Below are positions 6,907-13,902 of a stretch of 16,854 nt of DNA, piece after piece (position 1 is the first letter of the stretch; each line of letters starts with the position of its first letter). The position numbers were made by a program, and so were the translations under genes. The notes beneath the pieces were generated by a model. It had not been told where the DNA came from. It did not search any database and saw nothing but the letters and a program-made list of their open reading frames with translations. Source of the DNA: an uncultured Collinsella sp. (GTDB lineage Bacteria > Actinomycetota > Coriobacteriia > Coriobacteriales > Coriobacteriaceae); the NCBI GenBank assembly GCA_900545665.1, contig UQZU01000039.1:1-16854 (forward strand), given 5' to 3'.

Positions 6907-8157
6907 CTATAGATCCTCTCGCCACAGAGGGAGGCATAGACAGTTTGTGCCACCATAGCCTTTGGTGAGCTCGTCAATGGATAACGGGAATAATTCCATT
7001 CCTGCTTTCTCAAGCGCTTCGTTGGTCCAAACGTTTTCTTCATATACGCATAGTTTTCCTGGCGAGAGCGCAAGGATAGACGTTGCGTTGTTCCGGCGCT
7101 CTCTTTCGTAGGCGGTTTGATTCCCGCCTCCGCAGTCAATTACTTTTATTGGTTCGCAACAGGCTGCAGAGAGTATTTCCGGAATCGTGCGATCGATAGG
7201 AGTGATCGTAAGGCCCTTTCCGGATCGTTTTAGTTGAATGCTGTATGCATCAACGGCATTGCATATCTCACGATCGATGAGGAACGCGTCGTGATCAATT
7301 CTACTTATGAACGTATCGAGGTGGATACGCAGCCCGTCAGAGGGGACTCGAATCGCAATTAGCTCGGTAGTCTGGAATTTATTTGAGGTCAGGAGCTCTT
7401 TGGCAAGTGACTCGACGGCGGCGGGTTCAGTTCGGTCAGAGATTCCAACTAATAATGTCTTAGCACTGATAACAAGAATGTCTCCGCCTTCGATATGGTA
7501 ACTACTCCTGTTCAAATCACATACCGGGGTTTCTCCCATGATCTTGTGGTGGGTGAATATCTGCCGGTATAAGGCGACCTCACGATCACGCTCAGGCCAA
7601 TACATATGATTTAGGATGATGCCGTCTCCGACTACCACAGCAGGATCACGAGTGAAAAAAAGCGTGTTGAGGGGATTGACCAAGAGCGAGGCGGGGTCAA
7701 ATTGCTCGTGCACGAGCGCCCGTAGTGTTTCCGACTGGTTTGAACATAGCTCAGTGTCTCCAAAGCGAATGCCGTTAAGTACTATATTCACCAATTCCTG
7801 GGTGTTCTTAGCGTTCTCAAACAGCTGGGTTATTGTCTCGAGGAACTCTCTGCCTGTTGCCCCACTGCAACGGAGGTAGTCATCAATAAAACATTTAAGT
7901 GATTGGGGCTCAGTTTCAAGTGAGTCTTCGAGAAGGTCCCTAATTTCAATGGTTTCTACGCCATGCTTCTCAAGCAATTGAACCATGGAATCGTGCTCAT
8001 ATATTGCTTTGTCGAGGTCAAAACGACCGCTCCATTTTCGCAGGGAGAAAACTTGGCTGAAGTCGGCATCAGGGTAGTTTTGTGTTTCAGTTCCTGGTCG
8101 ATGGACAAGTACGGCTTTTAAATGACCGATTTCATTTGTTATGTGTACGCCTTGCAT
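6907..8157 (-). CDS. Second, diverged arginine deiminase (ADI paralogue)
   Basis: A 416-residue guanidino-modifying enzyme of the ADI fold. The catalytic set is intact: Asp171 (FFTRDP), Glu223 (HIEGGD), His279 and Asp281 (IHLDTF) and Cys406 (GGTNCLCLP). GISDRTEP and YWPERDREV keep the two substrate arginines. The residue five before the catalytic Cys is Tyr401, where Pseudomonas ADI and the neighbouring ArcA have Arg. That Arg sits on the loop closing over the substrate, so specificity may differ. A second Cys follows at 408. The start ATG 8157 has AGGAGA five bases upstream, and a TATATA at 8183-8188 (minus strand) is a candidate -10. It runs divergently from arcDAB and is followed at once by the HTH regulator. 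Arginine hydrolysis to citrulline and ammonia is plausible, as is a related guanidino substrate or a sensing role. Confidence 0.92.
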   Translation of the reverse strand: MQGVHITNEIGHLKAVLVHRPGTETQNYPDADFSQVFSLRKWSGRFDLDKAIYEHDSMVQLLEKHGVETIEIRDLLEDSLETEPQSLKCFIDDYLRCSGATGREFLETITQLFENAKNTQELVNIVLNGIRFGDTELCSNQSETLRALVHEQFDPASLLVNPLNTLFFTRDPAVVVGDGIILNHMYWPERDREVALYRQIFTHHKIMGETPVCDLNRSSYHIEGGDILVISAKTLLVGISDRTEPAAVESLAKELLTSNKFQTTELIAIRVPSDGLRIHLDTFISRIDHDAFLIDREICNAVDAYSIQLKRSGKGLTITPIDRTIPEILSAACCEPIKVIDCGGGNQTAYERERRNNATSILALSPGKLCVYEENVWTNEALEKAGMELFPLSIDELTKGYGGTNCLCLPLWREDL

Positions 8158-8241
8158 GTCTGTCTCCTGTCCTGCTGGTTTTTATATAAGGCTAAGGCAG
8201 GTTCCTTGTTGTGTTGCGGAAAAGTTAAAAGACGTATGTAA

Positions 8242-8293
8242 TTGATAAATAACATCAATTTTAAATATCAGATTGATTAATAACGTCACTTTA
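8242..8293. promoter_or_regulatory. Two direct repeats, 31 bp apart: probable operators
   Basis: Copies at 8242-8262 and 8273-8293 agree at 18 of 21 positions, with consensus ATTGATWAATAACRTCA then MTTT. The period of 31 bp is close to three helical turns. The first copy is also a dyad, ATTGAT-7-ATCAAT; in the second copy the right arm is degraded. The pair lies midway in the 253-bp region between the divergent deiminase genes. A TTGATA (8243-8248), 18 nt, TATCAG (8267-8272) combination could be a weak plus-strand promoter overlapped by the first copy. Likely ligands are the HTH regulator at 6248-6904 or an ArgR-like factor. Binding is inferred. Confidence 0.6.
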
Positions 8294-8410
8294 GCTGCCG
8301 TTCATAGGTGAAAAGCGACACGATGGCGATGGTTGGCCGACCACCGCTGAGCAACCTCATACATTTATGGTGCCAGCTGGATAGATGGGAAAAGGAATGA
8401 AGGAGGAGAT

Positions 8411-9853
8411 ATGGCAGCGGAAAGTTCGAAAGGCATCAAGCAGTTCAAGGTCCCGCACGTATATGCGATCATCTTTGCACTTATGGTCATCTTCGCTGTT
8501 CTCACGTGGATTGTTCCCTCTGGGTCCTATCAGCGTCAGGAGGTGAACGGTCGTGAAGTCACTGTCGCAGGTACGTATGAGCAGAGTGAAAAGACATATA
8601 TTGACGAGGAAACCGGGGATGAAGTAGATCTCAGACAAGGCGTCTTCGATGTTCTTCAGGCTCCAACGCGCGGTATACAAGAGGCAATTGAGGTCGTTGC
8701 ATTCATCTTGATTGTGGGCGGTTCGTTTCAGGTTATTACTAAAACGGGCGCTATCACGAGCGGAATGGGTCGTGTCGTTCGCCGCTTTAAGAACAAAGAC
8801 ATTCTAATTATTCCTATTGCGATGGTTCTCTTTGCATTGGGCGGAACGAGCTTTGGCATGGCGGAAGAAACTCTCCCGTTCTTTGCGATCTTCATGCCAA
8901 TTATGATGGCTATGGGCTTCGACTCGATGACGGCGTTCATGGTCGTGTTCGTTGGAGCGCGCACGGGTTACATCGCCTCAACGATTAATCCGTTTAATGT
9001 TCTCATTGCGCAAGGTATTCTTGGTATTCAGGGCAACCCCCAGCTGTGGCTGCGTATGATTGCCTGGGTTGTTTTGACTGCCGTTGCAATTACTTGGGTT
9101 GTCCTCTATGCACGAAGGGTAAAGAAGAACCCTGAGTCATCGATCACATTTGAGGATGATATCGCCAAGAAAGTCGAGTTCGCTGCCGATGAATCTGCCC
9201 TTGACGCGGAATTTACGGGTCGTCAAAAAGGCGTGCTTGCGGTATTTATCGCTGGTATGTGCCTTATCATCTGGGGACTTGTGACCCAGGGCTGGTATAT
9301 GAACGAGATTTCTGCGGTCTTTTTGGCCATGGGCCTGTTGGCTGGTGTTATTGCGGGCTTTAGTCAGGACGTCATCGCTCAGGAATTTGTTGCGGGTATC
9401 GCTGACTTTGCTTTCTCGGCAATTGTCGTTGGACTTGCGCGTGGCATCCTTGTCATTGCCTCTGACGGCATGATCATCGATACCATCCTCAATGCGCTCG
9501 CCACTGGTCTGGGCGGCATCCCGGCGGTTCTCTTTACTACGCTTCTTTATGCGGTTGAGAACCTCCTGGCGATTCTGGTTCCCAGCTCATCTGGCCTTGC
9601 AGCACTGACCGCTCCCATTTTTGGACCTTTGACCGAACTCATGGGCCTTAATCCCGAGGCCGCCGTGTGGGCTCTCTCCATGGGTAGCGCGACGATGTCT
9701 TTGATCTGTCCTACTAGCGCCATTCTTGTAGCGGGTTTGGGCGTGTGCAAGATCAAGCTTGGCCAGTGGTGGAAGACCGTTTGGAAATTCTTCTTGGTCG
9801 TGTCGCTCATCAATATCGTATTCGTAGCAATCTCGGGACTTATTGCCCTGTAG
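8411..9853 (+). CDS. arcD: Arginine/ornithine antiporter, YfcC/ArcD type
   Basis: A 480-residue integral membrane transporter of the YfcC (C4-dicarboxylate anaerobic carrier-like) family. Members next to deiminase genes exchange arginine for ornithine. After a short soluble N-terminus, the first membrane helix is at about 17-37 (VYAIIFALMVIFAVLTWIVP). An extracytoplasmic loop of about 50 residues follows, then about eleven or more further hydrophobic segments. Conserved glycine-rich re-entrant-type stretches include GGTSFGMAEETLPFF, GARTGYIASTINPFN and LVPSSSGLAALTAPI. A very strong ribosome site (AAGGAGG) precedes ATG 8411. It is the first gene of arcD-arcA-arcB, with 28 nt to arcA. The arginine role rests on family and operon context. 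Confidence 0.9.
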   Translation: MAAESSKGIKQFKVPHVYAIIFALMVIFAVLTWIVPSGSYQRQEVNGREVTVAGTYEQSEKTYIDEETGDEVDLRQGVFDVLQAPTRGIQEAIEVVAFILIVGGSFQVITKTGAITSGMGRVVRRFKNKDILIIPIAMVLFALGGTSFGMAEETLPFFAIFMPIMMAMGFDSMTAFMVVFVGARTGYIASTINPFNVLIAQGILGIQGNPQLWLRMIAWVVLTAVAITWVVLYARRVKKNPESSITFEDDIAKKVEFAADESALDAEFTGRQKGVLAVFIAGMCLIIWGLVTQGWYMNEISAVFLAMGLLAGVIAGFSQDVIAQEFVAGIADFAFSAIVVGLARGILVIASDGMIIDTILNALATGLGGIPAVLFTTLLYAVENLLAILVPSSSGLAALTAPIFGPLTELMGLNPEAAVWALSMGSATMSLICPTSAILVAGLGVCKIKLGQWWKTVWKFFLVVSLINIVFVAISGLIAL

Positions 9854-9881
9854 GTTTCATGGCTGAAATGGAGTAACAGGA

Positions 9882-11126
9882 ATGTCTAAAGGACTGAATG
9901 TACACAGCGAGATTGGTAAGCTCAAGAAAGTTGTGCTTCACCGCCCCGGTCGTGACCTTGTGAACGTAAAGGCAGAAGAGTTCGATGATGTCTGGATTCA
10001 CGACTGTTTCTATCTTGATGTGGCTCAAAAGGAGCATGATGCCTTTGCGGATCTTCTGAGGAGCGAAGGTGTTGAGGTTCTCTATATGGAGAAACTCGTT
10101 GCTGAAGCGCTGGATGCATGCCCCTCGGCTCGCGCTGAGTTTACCGATACATTTATGGCTGAGAGCGGGATTGTCAATCCTATGCTTGAGCAGGCTGTTC
10201 GTGAAAAGCTCGACGCTATTTCAGATTCGTATCAGTTTGTACTTGAGGCTATGGGGGGGTATCGTTATCGTGACCTTGAGCTGCCTCGCGTTTCGACTAC
10301 GCTTAGTATGATGGATAATGAGGATGCGAAGCCCGATGATTTGGTGTTGAAGCCTCTTCCGAGTTCATATTTCTCTCGCGATCCTCTTGCTTCCGTGGGC
10401 AAAGGCGTTCTGCTTCACCATATGTATTGGAAACAGCGAGATCGTGAAGTGCCCTTCTACGAAGCGATTTTCAAATACCATCCCGATTATGCAGGGACTC
10501 CGATTTGGTACGACCATAAGAATCCCTGGCATATCGAGGGCGGTGATGTGCTTAACATTAACGCTCATACCTTGGCTATTGGAATTAGCCAGCGAACTGA
10601 GGCGGCTGCGATTGAGGAGCTTGCAAAGAATTTGTTCTGGGGATCTGGGAATTCTGAGATCGATACCGTTTACGCTATTAAAATCCCCAACGGCTATGCT
10701 TACATGCATCTTGACACCGTTTGCACCATGGTGGATTTCGATAAGTTCACAGTTTATCCCGGTATTTTTGAGACCCTTCGTGTTTATCGTCTGACTCGTG
10801 GCGACTCTGAGGGAATGGTCGCTGTTCAAGAGATTGATGACACGCTTGAACATATTCTTGAAATGGCTACTGGCGTGGAGAAGGTGCAGCTTATTGAGTG
10901 CGGTGCCGGCGATATGGTTGAGGCATCTCGCGAGCAGTGGAACGACGGGTCGAACACTCTTGCCGTTGCTCCTGGTAAAGTCTGTGTTTACGAGCGCAAT
11001 GTTGTCACAAATGATGAGCTCTACAAGAACGGTTTGGAACTTTTGGTCGTTCCCTCCGAGGAACTGTCCCGCGGTCGTGGTGGCCCGCGCTGCATGAGCA
11101 TGCCCTTCTGGCGCGAAGATATTTAG
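9882..11126 (+). CDS. arcA: Arginine deiminase ArcA
   Basis: A 414-residue arginine deiminase that hydrolyses arginine to citrulline and ammonia in the cytoplasm, the first step of the ADI pathway. Catalytic residues are visible at the expected places: Asp167 (YFSRDP), Glu219 (HIEGGD), His276 and Asp278 (MHLDT), and nucleophile Cys404 (RGGPRCMSMP). Arg399, five before the Cys, is the substrate-gating arginine that is missing in the paralogue at 6907-8157. Ser161 occupies the position held by Asn160 in Pseudomonas ADI, a mild departure. GGAG lies 8 nt before ATG 9882. The gene sits between arcD and arcB with short gaps, consistent with one transcript. Codon choice is AT-richer than in genes outside the arc locus. 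Confidence 0.96.
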   Translation: MSKGLNVHSEIGKLKKVVLHRPGRDLVNVKAEEFDDVWIHDCFYLDVAQKEHDAFADLLRSEGVEVLYMEKLVAEALDACPSARAEFTDTFMAESGIVNPMLEQAVREKLDAISDSYQFVLEAMGGYRYRDLELPRVSTTLSMMDNEDAKPDDLVLKPLPSSYFSRDPLASVGKGVLLHHMYWKQRDREVPFYEAIFKYHPDYAGTPIWYDHKNPWHIEGGDVLNINAHTLAIGISQRTEAAAIEELAKNLFWGSGNSEIDTVYAIKIPNGYAYMHLDTVCTMVDFDKFTVYPGIFETLRVYRLTRGDSEGMVAVQEIDDTLEHILEMATGVEKVQLIECGAGDMVEASREQWNDGSNTLAVAPGKVCVYERNVVTNDELYKNGLELLVVPSEELSRGRGGPRCMSMPFWREDI

Positions 11127-11158
11127 TTGCAAATCCACTGTGATGGGAGATGGCGAAT

Positions 11159-12169
11159 ATGGGTGTTAATATCGCTGGGCGCAGTTTTCTGAAGCTGCTT
11201 GATTACACGACGGAAGAGATTGAGTATCTGCTTGAGCTTTCTGCTAACTTCAAAAGCATGAAGCGTGCCGGTGTTCCGCATAAATACCTTGAAGGCAAGA
11301 ATATTGTTTTGCTATTTGAGAAGACTTCCACGCGTACTCGCTGCGCCTTCGAAGTTGGTGCACTTGACCTTGGCATGGGTGTAACTTATTTGGATCCGGG
11401 CTCGTCTCAGATGGGCAAAAAGGAGTCGATTGAGGACACGGCTCGCGTCCTTGGCCGCATGTATGACGGAATTGAATACCGCGGCTTTGAACAGGCGAAG
11501 GTTGAGGAGCTTGCTGCAAAAGCTGGGGTTCCCGTTTGGAATGGGCTGACTACTGAATTTCACCCGACTCAAGTGCTTGCCGATATTCTGACCATGCGTG
11601 AAGAGTTTGGAGAGATTAAGGGCAGGAAACTTACATTTTTTGGTAAGGCGGCCGGAAACGTCGCTGATTCGCTCATGGTCATTTGCGCTAAGCTCGGCAT
11701 TAACTACTGTTCTTGCGGCCCAATCGGGGGAAATTCGGAGGGGGCTACATCCTATGATCCTGAACTCCTTGCAGAATGTAGTCGTATTGCGGCCGAGCAT
11801 GGATCGACGATTACCATTACAGAGGATATTGAGGAAGGCGCTCGTGATGCCGATGTAATTTACACGGATGTTTGGGTTGGCATGGGTCAGCCCGCAGAGC
11901 TGTGGGAAAGCCGCATTAAGCTCATGTCGCCGTATCGTGTGACCGCTGAGGTGATGTCTATGGCAAAGCCCGAGGCGATTTTCCTCCACTGCCTTCCGAG
12001 CTTCCACGATACTAATACTACTGTTGGTGCCGAAATTGCTGAGAAGTTTGGAGTTACCGAAATGGAAGTCACGGACGAGGTTTTTGAGTCCGATAAGTCT
12101 CGTGTTTTCCAAGAAGCGGAGAATCGCATGCATACGATTAAGGCGGTGATGTACGCAACGCTTAAGTAG
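11159..12169 (+). CDS. arcB: Ornithine carbamoyltransferase, catabolic (ArcB)
   Basis: A 336-residue ornithine carbamoyltransferase. In this operon it should split citrulline phosphorolytically into ornithine and carbamoyl phosphate. The carbamoyl-phosphate site is STRTR (57-61); FHPTQVLAD and MGKKES follow; the ornithine-site HCLP is at 277-280. Length matches the family. The start is set at ATG 11159, giving MGVNIAGRSFLKL, which matches the family N-terminus and places GGGAG 9 nt upstream. The ATG at 11150 would lie against that ribosome site. It is the last gene of the operon. No carbamate kinase (arcC) follows; queA does, after a hairpin at 12254. An anabolic ArgF role cannot be excluded by sequence alone, but context favours catabolism. 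Confidence 0.95.
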   Translation: MGVNIAGRSFLKLLDYTTEEIEYLLELSANFKSMKRAGVPHKYLEGKNIVLLFEKTSTRTRCAFEVGALDLGMGVTYLDPGSSQMGKKESIEDTARVLGRMYDGIEYRGFEQAKVEELAAKAGVPVWNGLTTEFHPTQVLADILTMREEFGEIKGRKLTFFGKAAGNVADSLMVICAKLGINYCSCGPIGGNSEGATSYDPELLAECSRIAAEHGSTITITEDIEEGARDADVIYTDVWVGMGQPAELWESRIKLMSPYRVTAEVMSMAKPEAIFLHCLPSFHDTNTTVGAEIAEKFGVTEMEVTDEVFESDKSRVFQEAENRMHTIKAVMYATLK

Positions 12170-12246
12170 CGGGGCGTTGAGAAAACAGTCGCAAATCTGT
12201 TTCCATACTATATTTCTCTCAACAAGCTGATAGGATACAGGGGAGA

Positions 12247-12279
12247 ATGATGCGCGCGTCAGTCGATTTTTTCGACTGA
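12247..12279 (+). other. Possible 10-codon leader ORF overlapping a hairpin
   Basis: AGGGGAG (12239-12245) is followed by ATG ATG and a frame encoding MMRASVDFFD ending in TGA (12277-12279). The frame covers most of the hairpin at 12254-12284. A ribosome on it would hold the stem open, so it could modulate read-through into queA. It may equally be chance. Confidence 0.2.
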
Positions 12280-12287
12280 CGCGCTTT
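12254..12287 (+). terminator. 13-bp perfect hairpin between arcB and queA
   Basis: Arms GCGCGTCAGTCGA (12254-12266) and TCGACTGACGCGC (12272-12284) pair perfectly around a five-T loop, then only TTTG follows. It lies 84 nt after the arcB stop and 18 nt before the queA start, so it is either a weak arc-operon terminator or a structural element in the queA leader. The pairing is certain; the role is not. Confidence 0.6.
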
Positions 12288-12302
12288 GTGAAAGAGGCAA
12301 AG

Positions 12303-13514
12303 ATGCGTACCGATGATTTTGACTATAACCTGCCCGAAGAGCTCATCGCCCAGGCGCCTGCCGAGCCGCGCGATTCCTGCCGATTGCTGGTGGTGGATCG
12401 CAAGGGCTCCCAGGCGGGAACGCCGCTGGAGCACGGCGGTACCGTTGAGCACCGCATCTTCCGCGACATCATCGACTATATCGAGCCGGGCGACGTGCTC
12501 GTCATCAACCAGACGCGTGTGATGCCGGCCCGCCTGATCGGTCGCAAAGCCGGCTCGGGCGGCGTGGTCGAGACCCTGCTGCTCAAGCGCCGCGAGGACG
12601 TGGATCCGCTGGGCCATGTTTGGGAGTGCTTGGTCAAGCCGGGCAAGCGCCTGAAGCCCGGTGCTCATATTGAGTATCGCGCCGGTGGCGCCCATGCGCC
12701 CGAGGGCGCGCCCGTGGTGCTGACGGCCGAGGTCATCGACTTTGTCACCGATAGCCGCGGCGGCCGTCTAGTGCGTTTTGAGCCGGCCGGTTGCAATGCT
12801 GCCGGCGAGCCGCGCACGCTCGACGAGGCCATTCACGCCGCCGGTCACGTGCCGCTGCCGCCCTACATCACCGATTACGAGGGCGACCCCGAGAAGTACC
12901 AGACCGTCTACGCCATGAAGGAGGAGCACTCGGCTGCCGCTCCCACGGCGGGTCTGCACTTTACGTCCGAGCTCATGGCCGCTATCGAGGCCAAGGGTGC
13001 CAAGTTTGCCGCCGTTGAACTCGAAGTGGGCATCGATACTTTCCGTCTGGTGGAGGAGGACGACCCCACGCAGCACGTGATGCACACCGAGCGCTATCAC
13101 GTGTCGCAGGAGGTTGTCGACGCCGTGCATAAGGCGAAGGCTGAGGGGCACCGCGTGATTGCTGTCGGTACCACCGCAGTGCGCTCGCTCGAGAGCGCCT
13201 TTGACGCTGAGGCACCGGTGTCCGATCCGGCCGTGACGGCGCGCTATTTTGAGGGCCGCGAGGACGGGGCCGATACGCTCGGCCGTGGCGACATCGTGGT
13301 ACGCGAGAACGCCACGACGCAGCTCTACCTCATGCCCGGCTCGACCTATCACGTGGTCGACGCGCTGATCACGAACTTCCACGTGCCGCGCTCCACGCTC
13401 ATGATGCTCGTAAGCGCGCTTGCCACCCGCGACCAGATCATGGATGCCTACGCCGCTGCTATCGAAGAGCGTTACCGCTTCTTCAGCTTTGGCGACGCGA
13501 TGCTCATTCAGTAG
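12303..13514 (+). CDS. queA: S-adenosylmethionine:tRNA ribosyltransferase-isomerase QueA
   Basis: A 403-residue QueA. It transfers and isomerises the ribosyl part of S-adenosylmethionine onto preQ1 in tRNA to make epoxyqueuosine. Family segments are clear: DFDYNLPEELIAQAPAEPRD at the N-terminus, DVLVINQTRVMPARLIGRK, LPPYI, the YQTVYA and AAPTAGLHFT region, VELEVGIDTFRLV, the HTERYHV segment and the C-terminal NFHVPRSTLMMLVSA. It is slightly longer than the usual 340-360 residues, because of loops around 95-135 and 295-310. The start is ATG 12303, with AGAGG five bases upstream; a GTG at 12288 in frame lacks such a site. Its TAG is followed at once by the first 109-nt structured repeat. The next enzyme, QueH, is encoded at 5611-6186. 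Confidence 0.97.
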   Translation: MRTDDFDYNLPEELIAQAPAEPRDSCRLLVVDRKGSQAGTPLEHGGTVEHRIFRDIIDYIEPGDVLVINQTRVMPARLIGRKAGSGGVVETLLLKRREDVDPLGHVWECLVKPGKRLKPGAHIEYRAGGAHAPEGAPVVLTAEVIDFVTDSRGGRLVRFEPAGCNAAGEPRTLDEAIHAAGHVPLPPYITDYEGDPEKYQTVYAMKEEHSAAAPTAGLHFTSELMAAIEAKGAKFAAVELEVGIDTFRLVEEDDPTQHVMHTERYHVSQEVVDAVHKAKAEGHRVIAVGTTAVRSLESAFDAEAPVSDPAVTARYFEGREDGADTLGRGDIVVRENATTQLYLMPGSTYHVVDALITNFHVPRSTLMMLVSALATRDQIMDAYAAAIEERYRFFSFGDAMLIQ

Positions 13515-13623
13515 GTTACGGCGTTTTACAAACGCCGTAACTGCTCGACGCTGCGCGGGCCGCATTTGGACAATCTGACGTTCAACTTCAAGGGCGCGAC
13601 CAGAAGGTCAGCGCCCTTTCGTT
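13515..13623 (+). repeat. 109-nt structured 3'-UTR module, copy 1
   Basis: It begins on the base after the queA stop. Part one is a perfect 12-bp stem, GTTACGGCGTTT and AAACGCCGTAAC, with a TAC triloop (13515-13541). Part two is a 29-nt linker with GACGCTGC at linker positions 6-13. Part three is a 53-nt block (13571-13623) identical to 16802-16854. The second copy has the same part lengths and the same triloop, but different, still complementary, stem arms. This pattern indicates a selected RNA structure rather than plain duplication. Confidence 0.85.
13590..13623 (+). terminator. Terminator-like hairpin in repeat copy 1 (after queA)
   Basis: AAGGGCGCGACC (13590-13601) pairs with GGTC, a bulged A, and GCGCCCTT (13606-13618) across an AGAA loop, then TCGTT follows. 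This is a 12-bp GC-rich stem with a short T-containing tail, consistent with an intrinsic terminator for queA. CTGAC at 13575-13579 can pair instead with GTCAG at 13607-13611, which would break the inner stem. Confidence 0.7.
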
Positions 13624-13714
13624 TCACGTCACCTTGTCTCAAATGCGACCCGCTCGCTGACTCTGCCATTACATCGGTGTTGCCGTGGTTGTTGAGTAGT
13701 CATTGGGCACTTGG

Positions 13715-13763
13715 CACTTGGGGACGTTCCTTTTGTGCCGGCACCTGGGGACACTCCTTATGT
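13715..13763. repeat. Tandem REP-like direct repeats
   Basis: Two related units start at 13715 and 13742 (period 27), sharing TGGGGACRYTCCTT followed by TTTGT or TATGT. The GGGGAC-TCCTT pattern resembles the short repeats that accompany REP-associated Y1 transposases (RAYT) in many genomes. That likeness is from memory and is not a database match. No transposase is present in the window. Confidence 0.55.
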
Positions 13764-13767
13764 CAAG

Positions 13768-13806
13768 AGATTGGTGCAAGAGGGATAGATTGCCTTGCAT
13801 CAATCT
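13768..13806. repeat. Imperfect inverted repeat, 13-bp arms
   Basis: AGATTGGTGCAAG (13768-13780) and CTTGCATCAATCT (13794-13806) are complementary at 12 of 13 positions plus one G-T pair, with a 13-nt loop. It sits between the REP-like units and the long palindrome, in DNA with no gene. Confidence 0.55.
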
Positions 13807-13810
13807 AATA

Positions 13811-13877
13811 AGTTGCGGTGAGATAGTTCTTGAATTGGCCTTTTTGAGGGCTAAACAGGAACTATCTCACCGCAACT
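13811..13877. repeat. Long palindrome, possible MITE-like element or terminator
   Basis: Nineteen-base arms (13811-13829 and 13859-13877), starting AGTTGCGGTGAGATAG, are perfectly complementary. Three more pairs (one a G-T) extend the stem. The centre can form a further TTGGCCT / GGGCTAA-type stem with one or two wobble pairs. There is no T-run on either flank. It lies 25 nt past the stop of the minus-strand coiled-coil gene. The arms are longer than a normal terminator needs, so a miniature mobile element is an equal reading. Confidence 0.6.
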
Positions 13878-13902
13878 GCGCTGGGGCGTTTTGGCAACTG
13901 GT

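Noticed and set aside
8243..8259. FNR/CRP-like site TTGAT...ATCAA in the arc control region
   Set aside because: The half-sites match, but the spacer is 7 nt rather than the 4 of an FNR box; better explained as part of the direct repeat.
8158..8410. Riboswitch or T-box leader in the arc divergent region
   Set aside because: No T-box motif or convincing stacked stems were seen; the AT-rich direct repeats explain the region better.
12288..12302. GTG start adding five residues to QueA
   Set aside because: No ribosome site upstream of the GTG, whereas AGAGG is well placed for ATG 12303, and the N-terminus MRTDDFDYNLP fits the family.
13715..13877. CRISPR array
   Set aside because: Only two related units with a 27-bp period and no spacer pattern; the other structures are single inverted repeats, and no cas gene is present.
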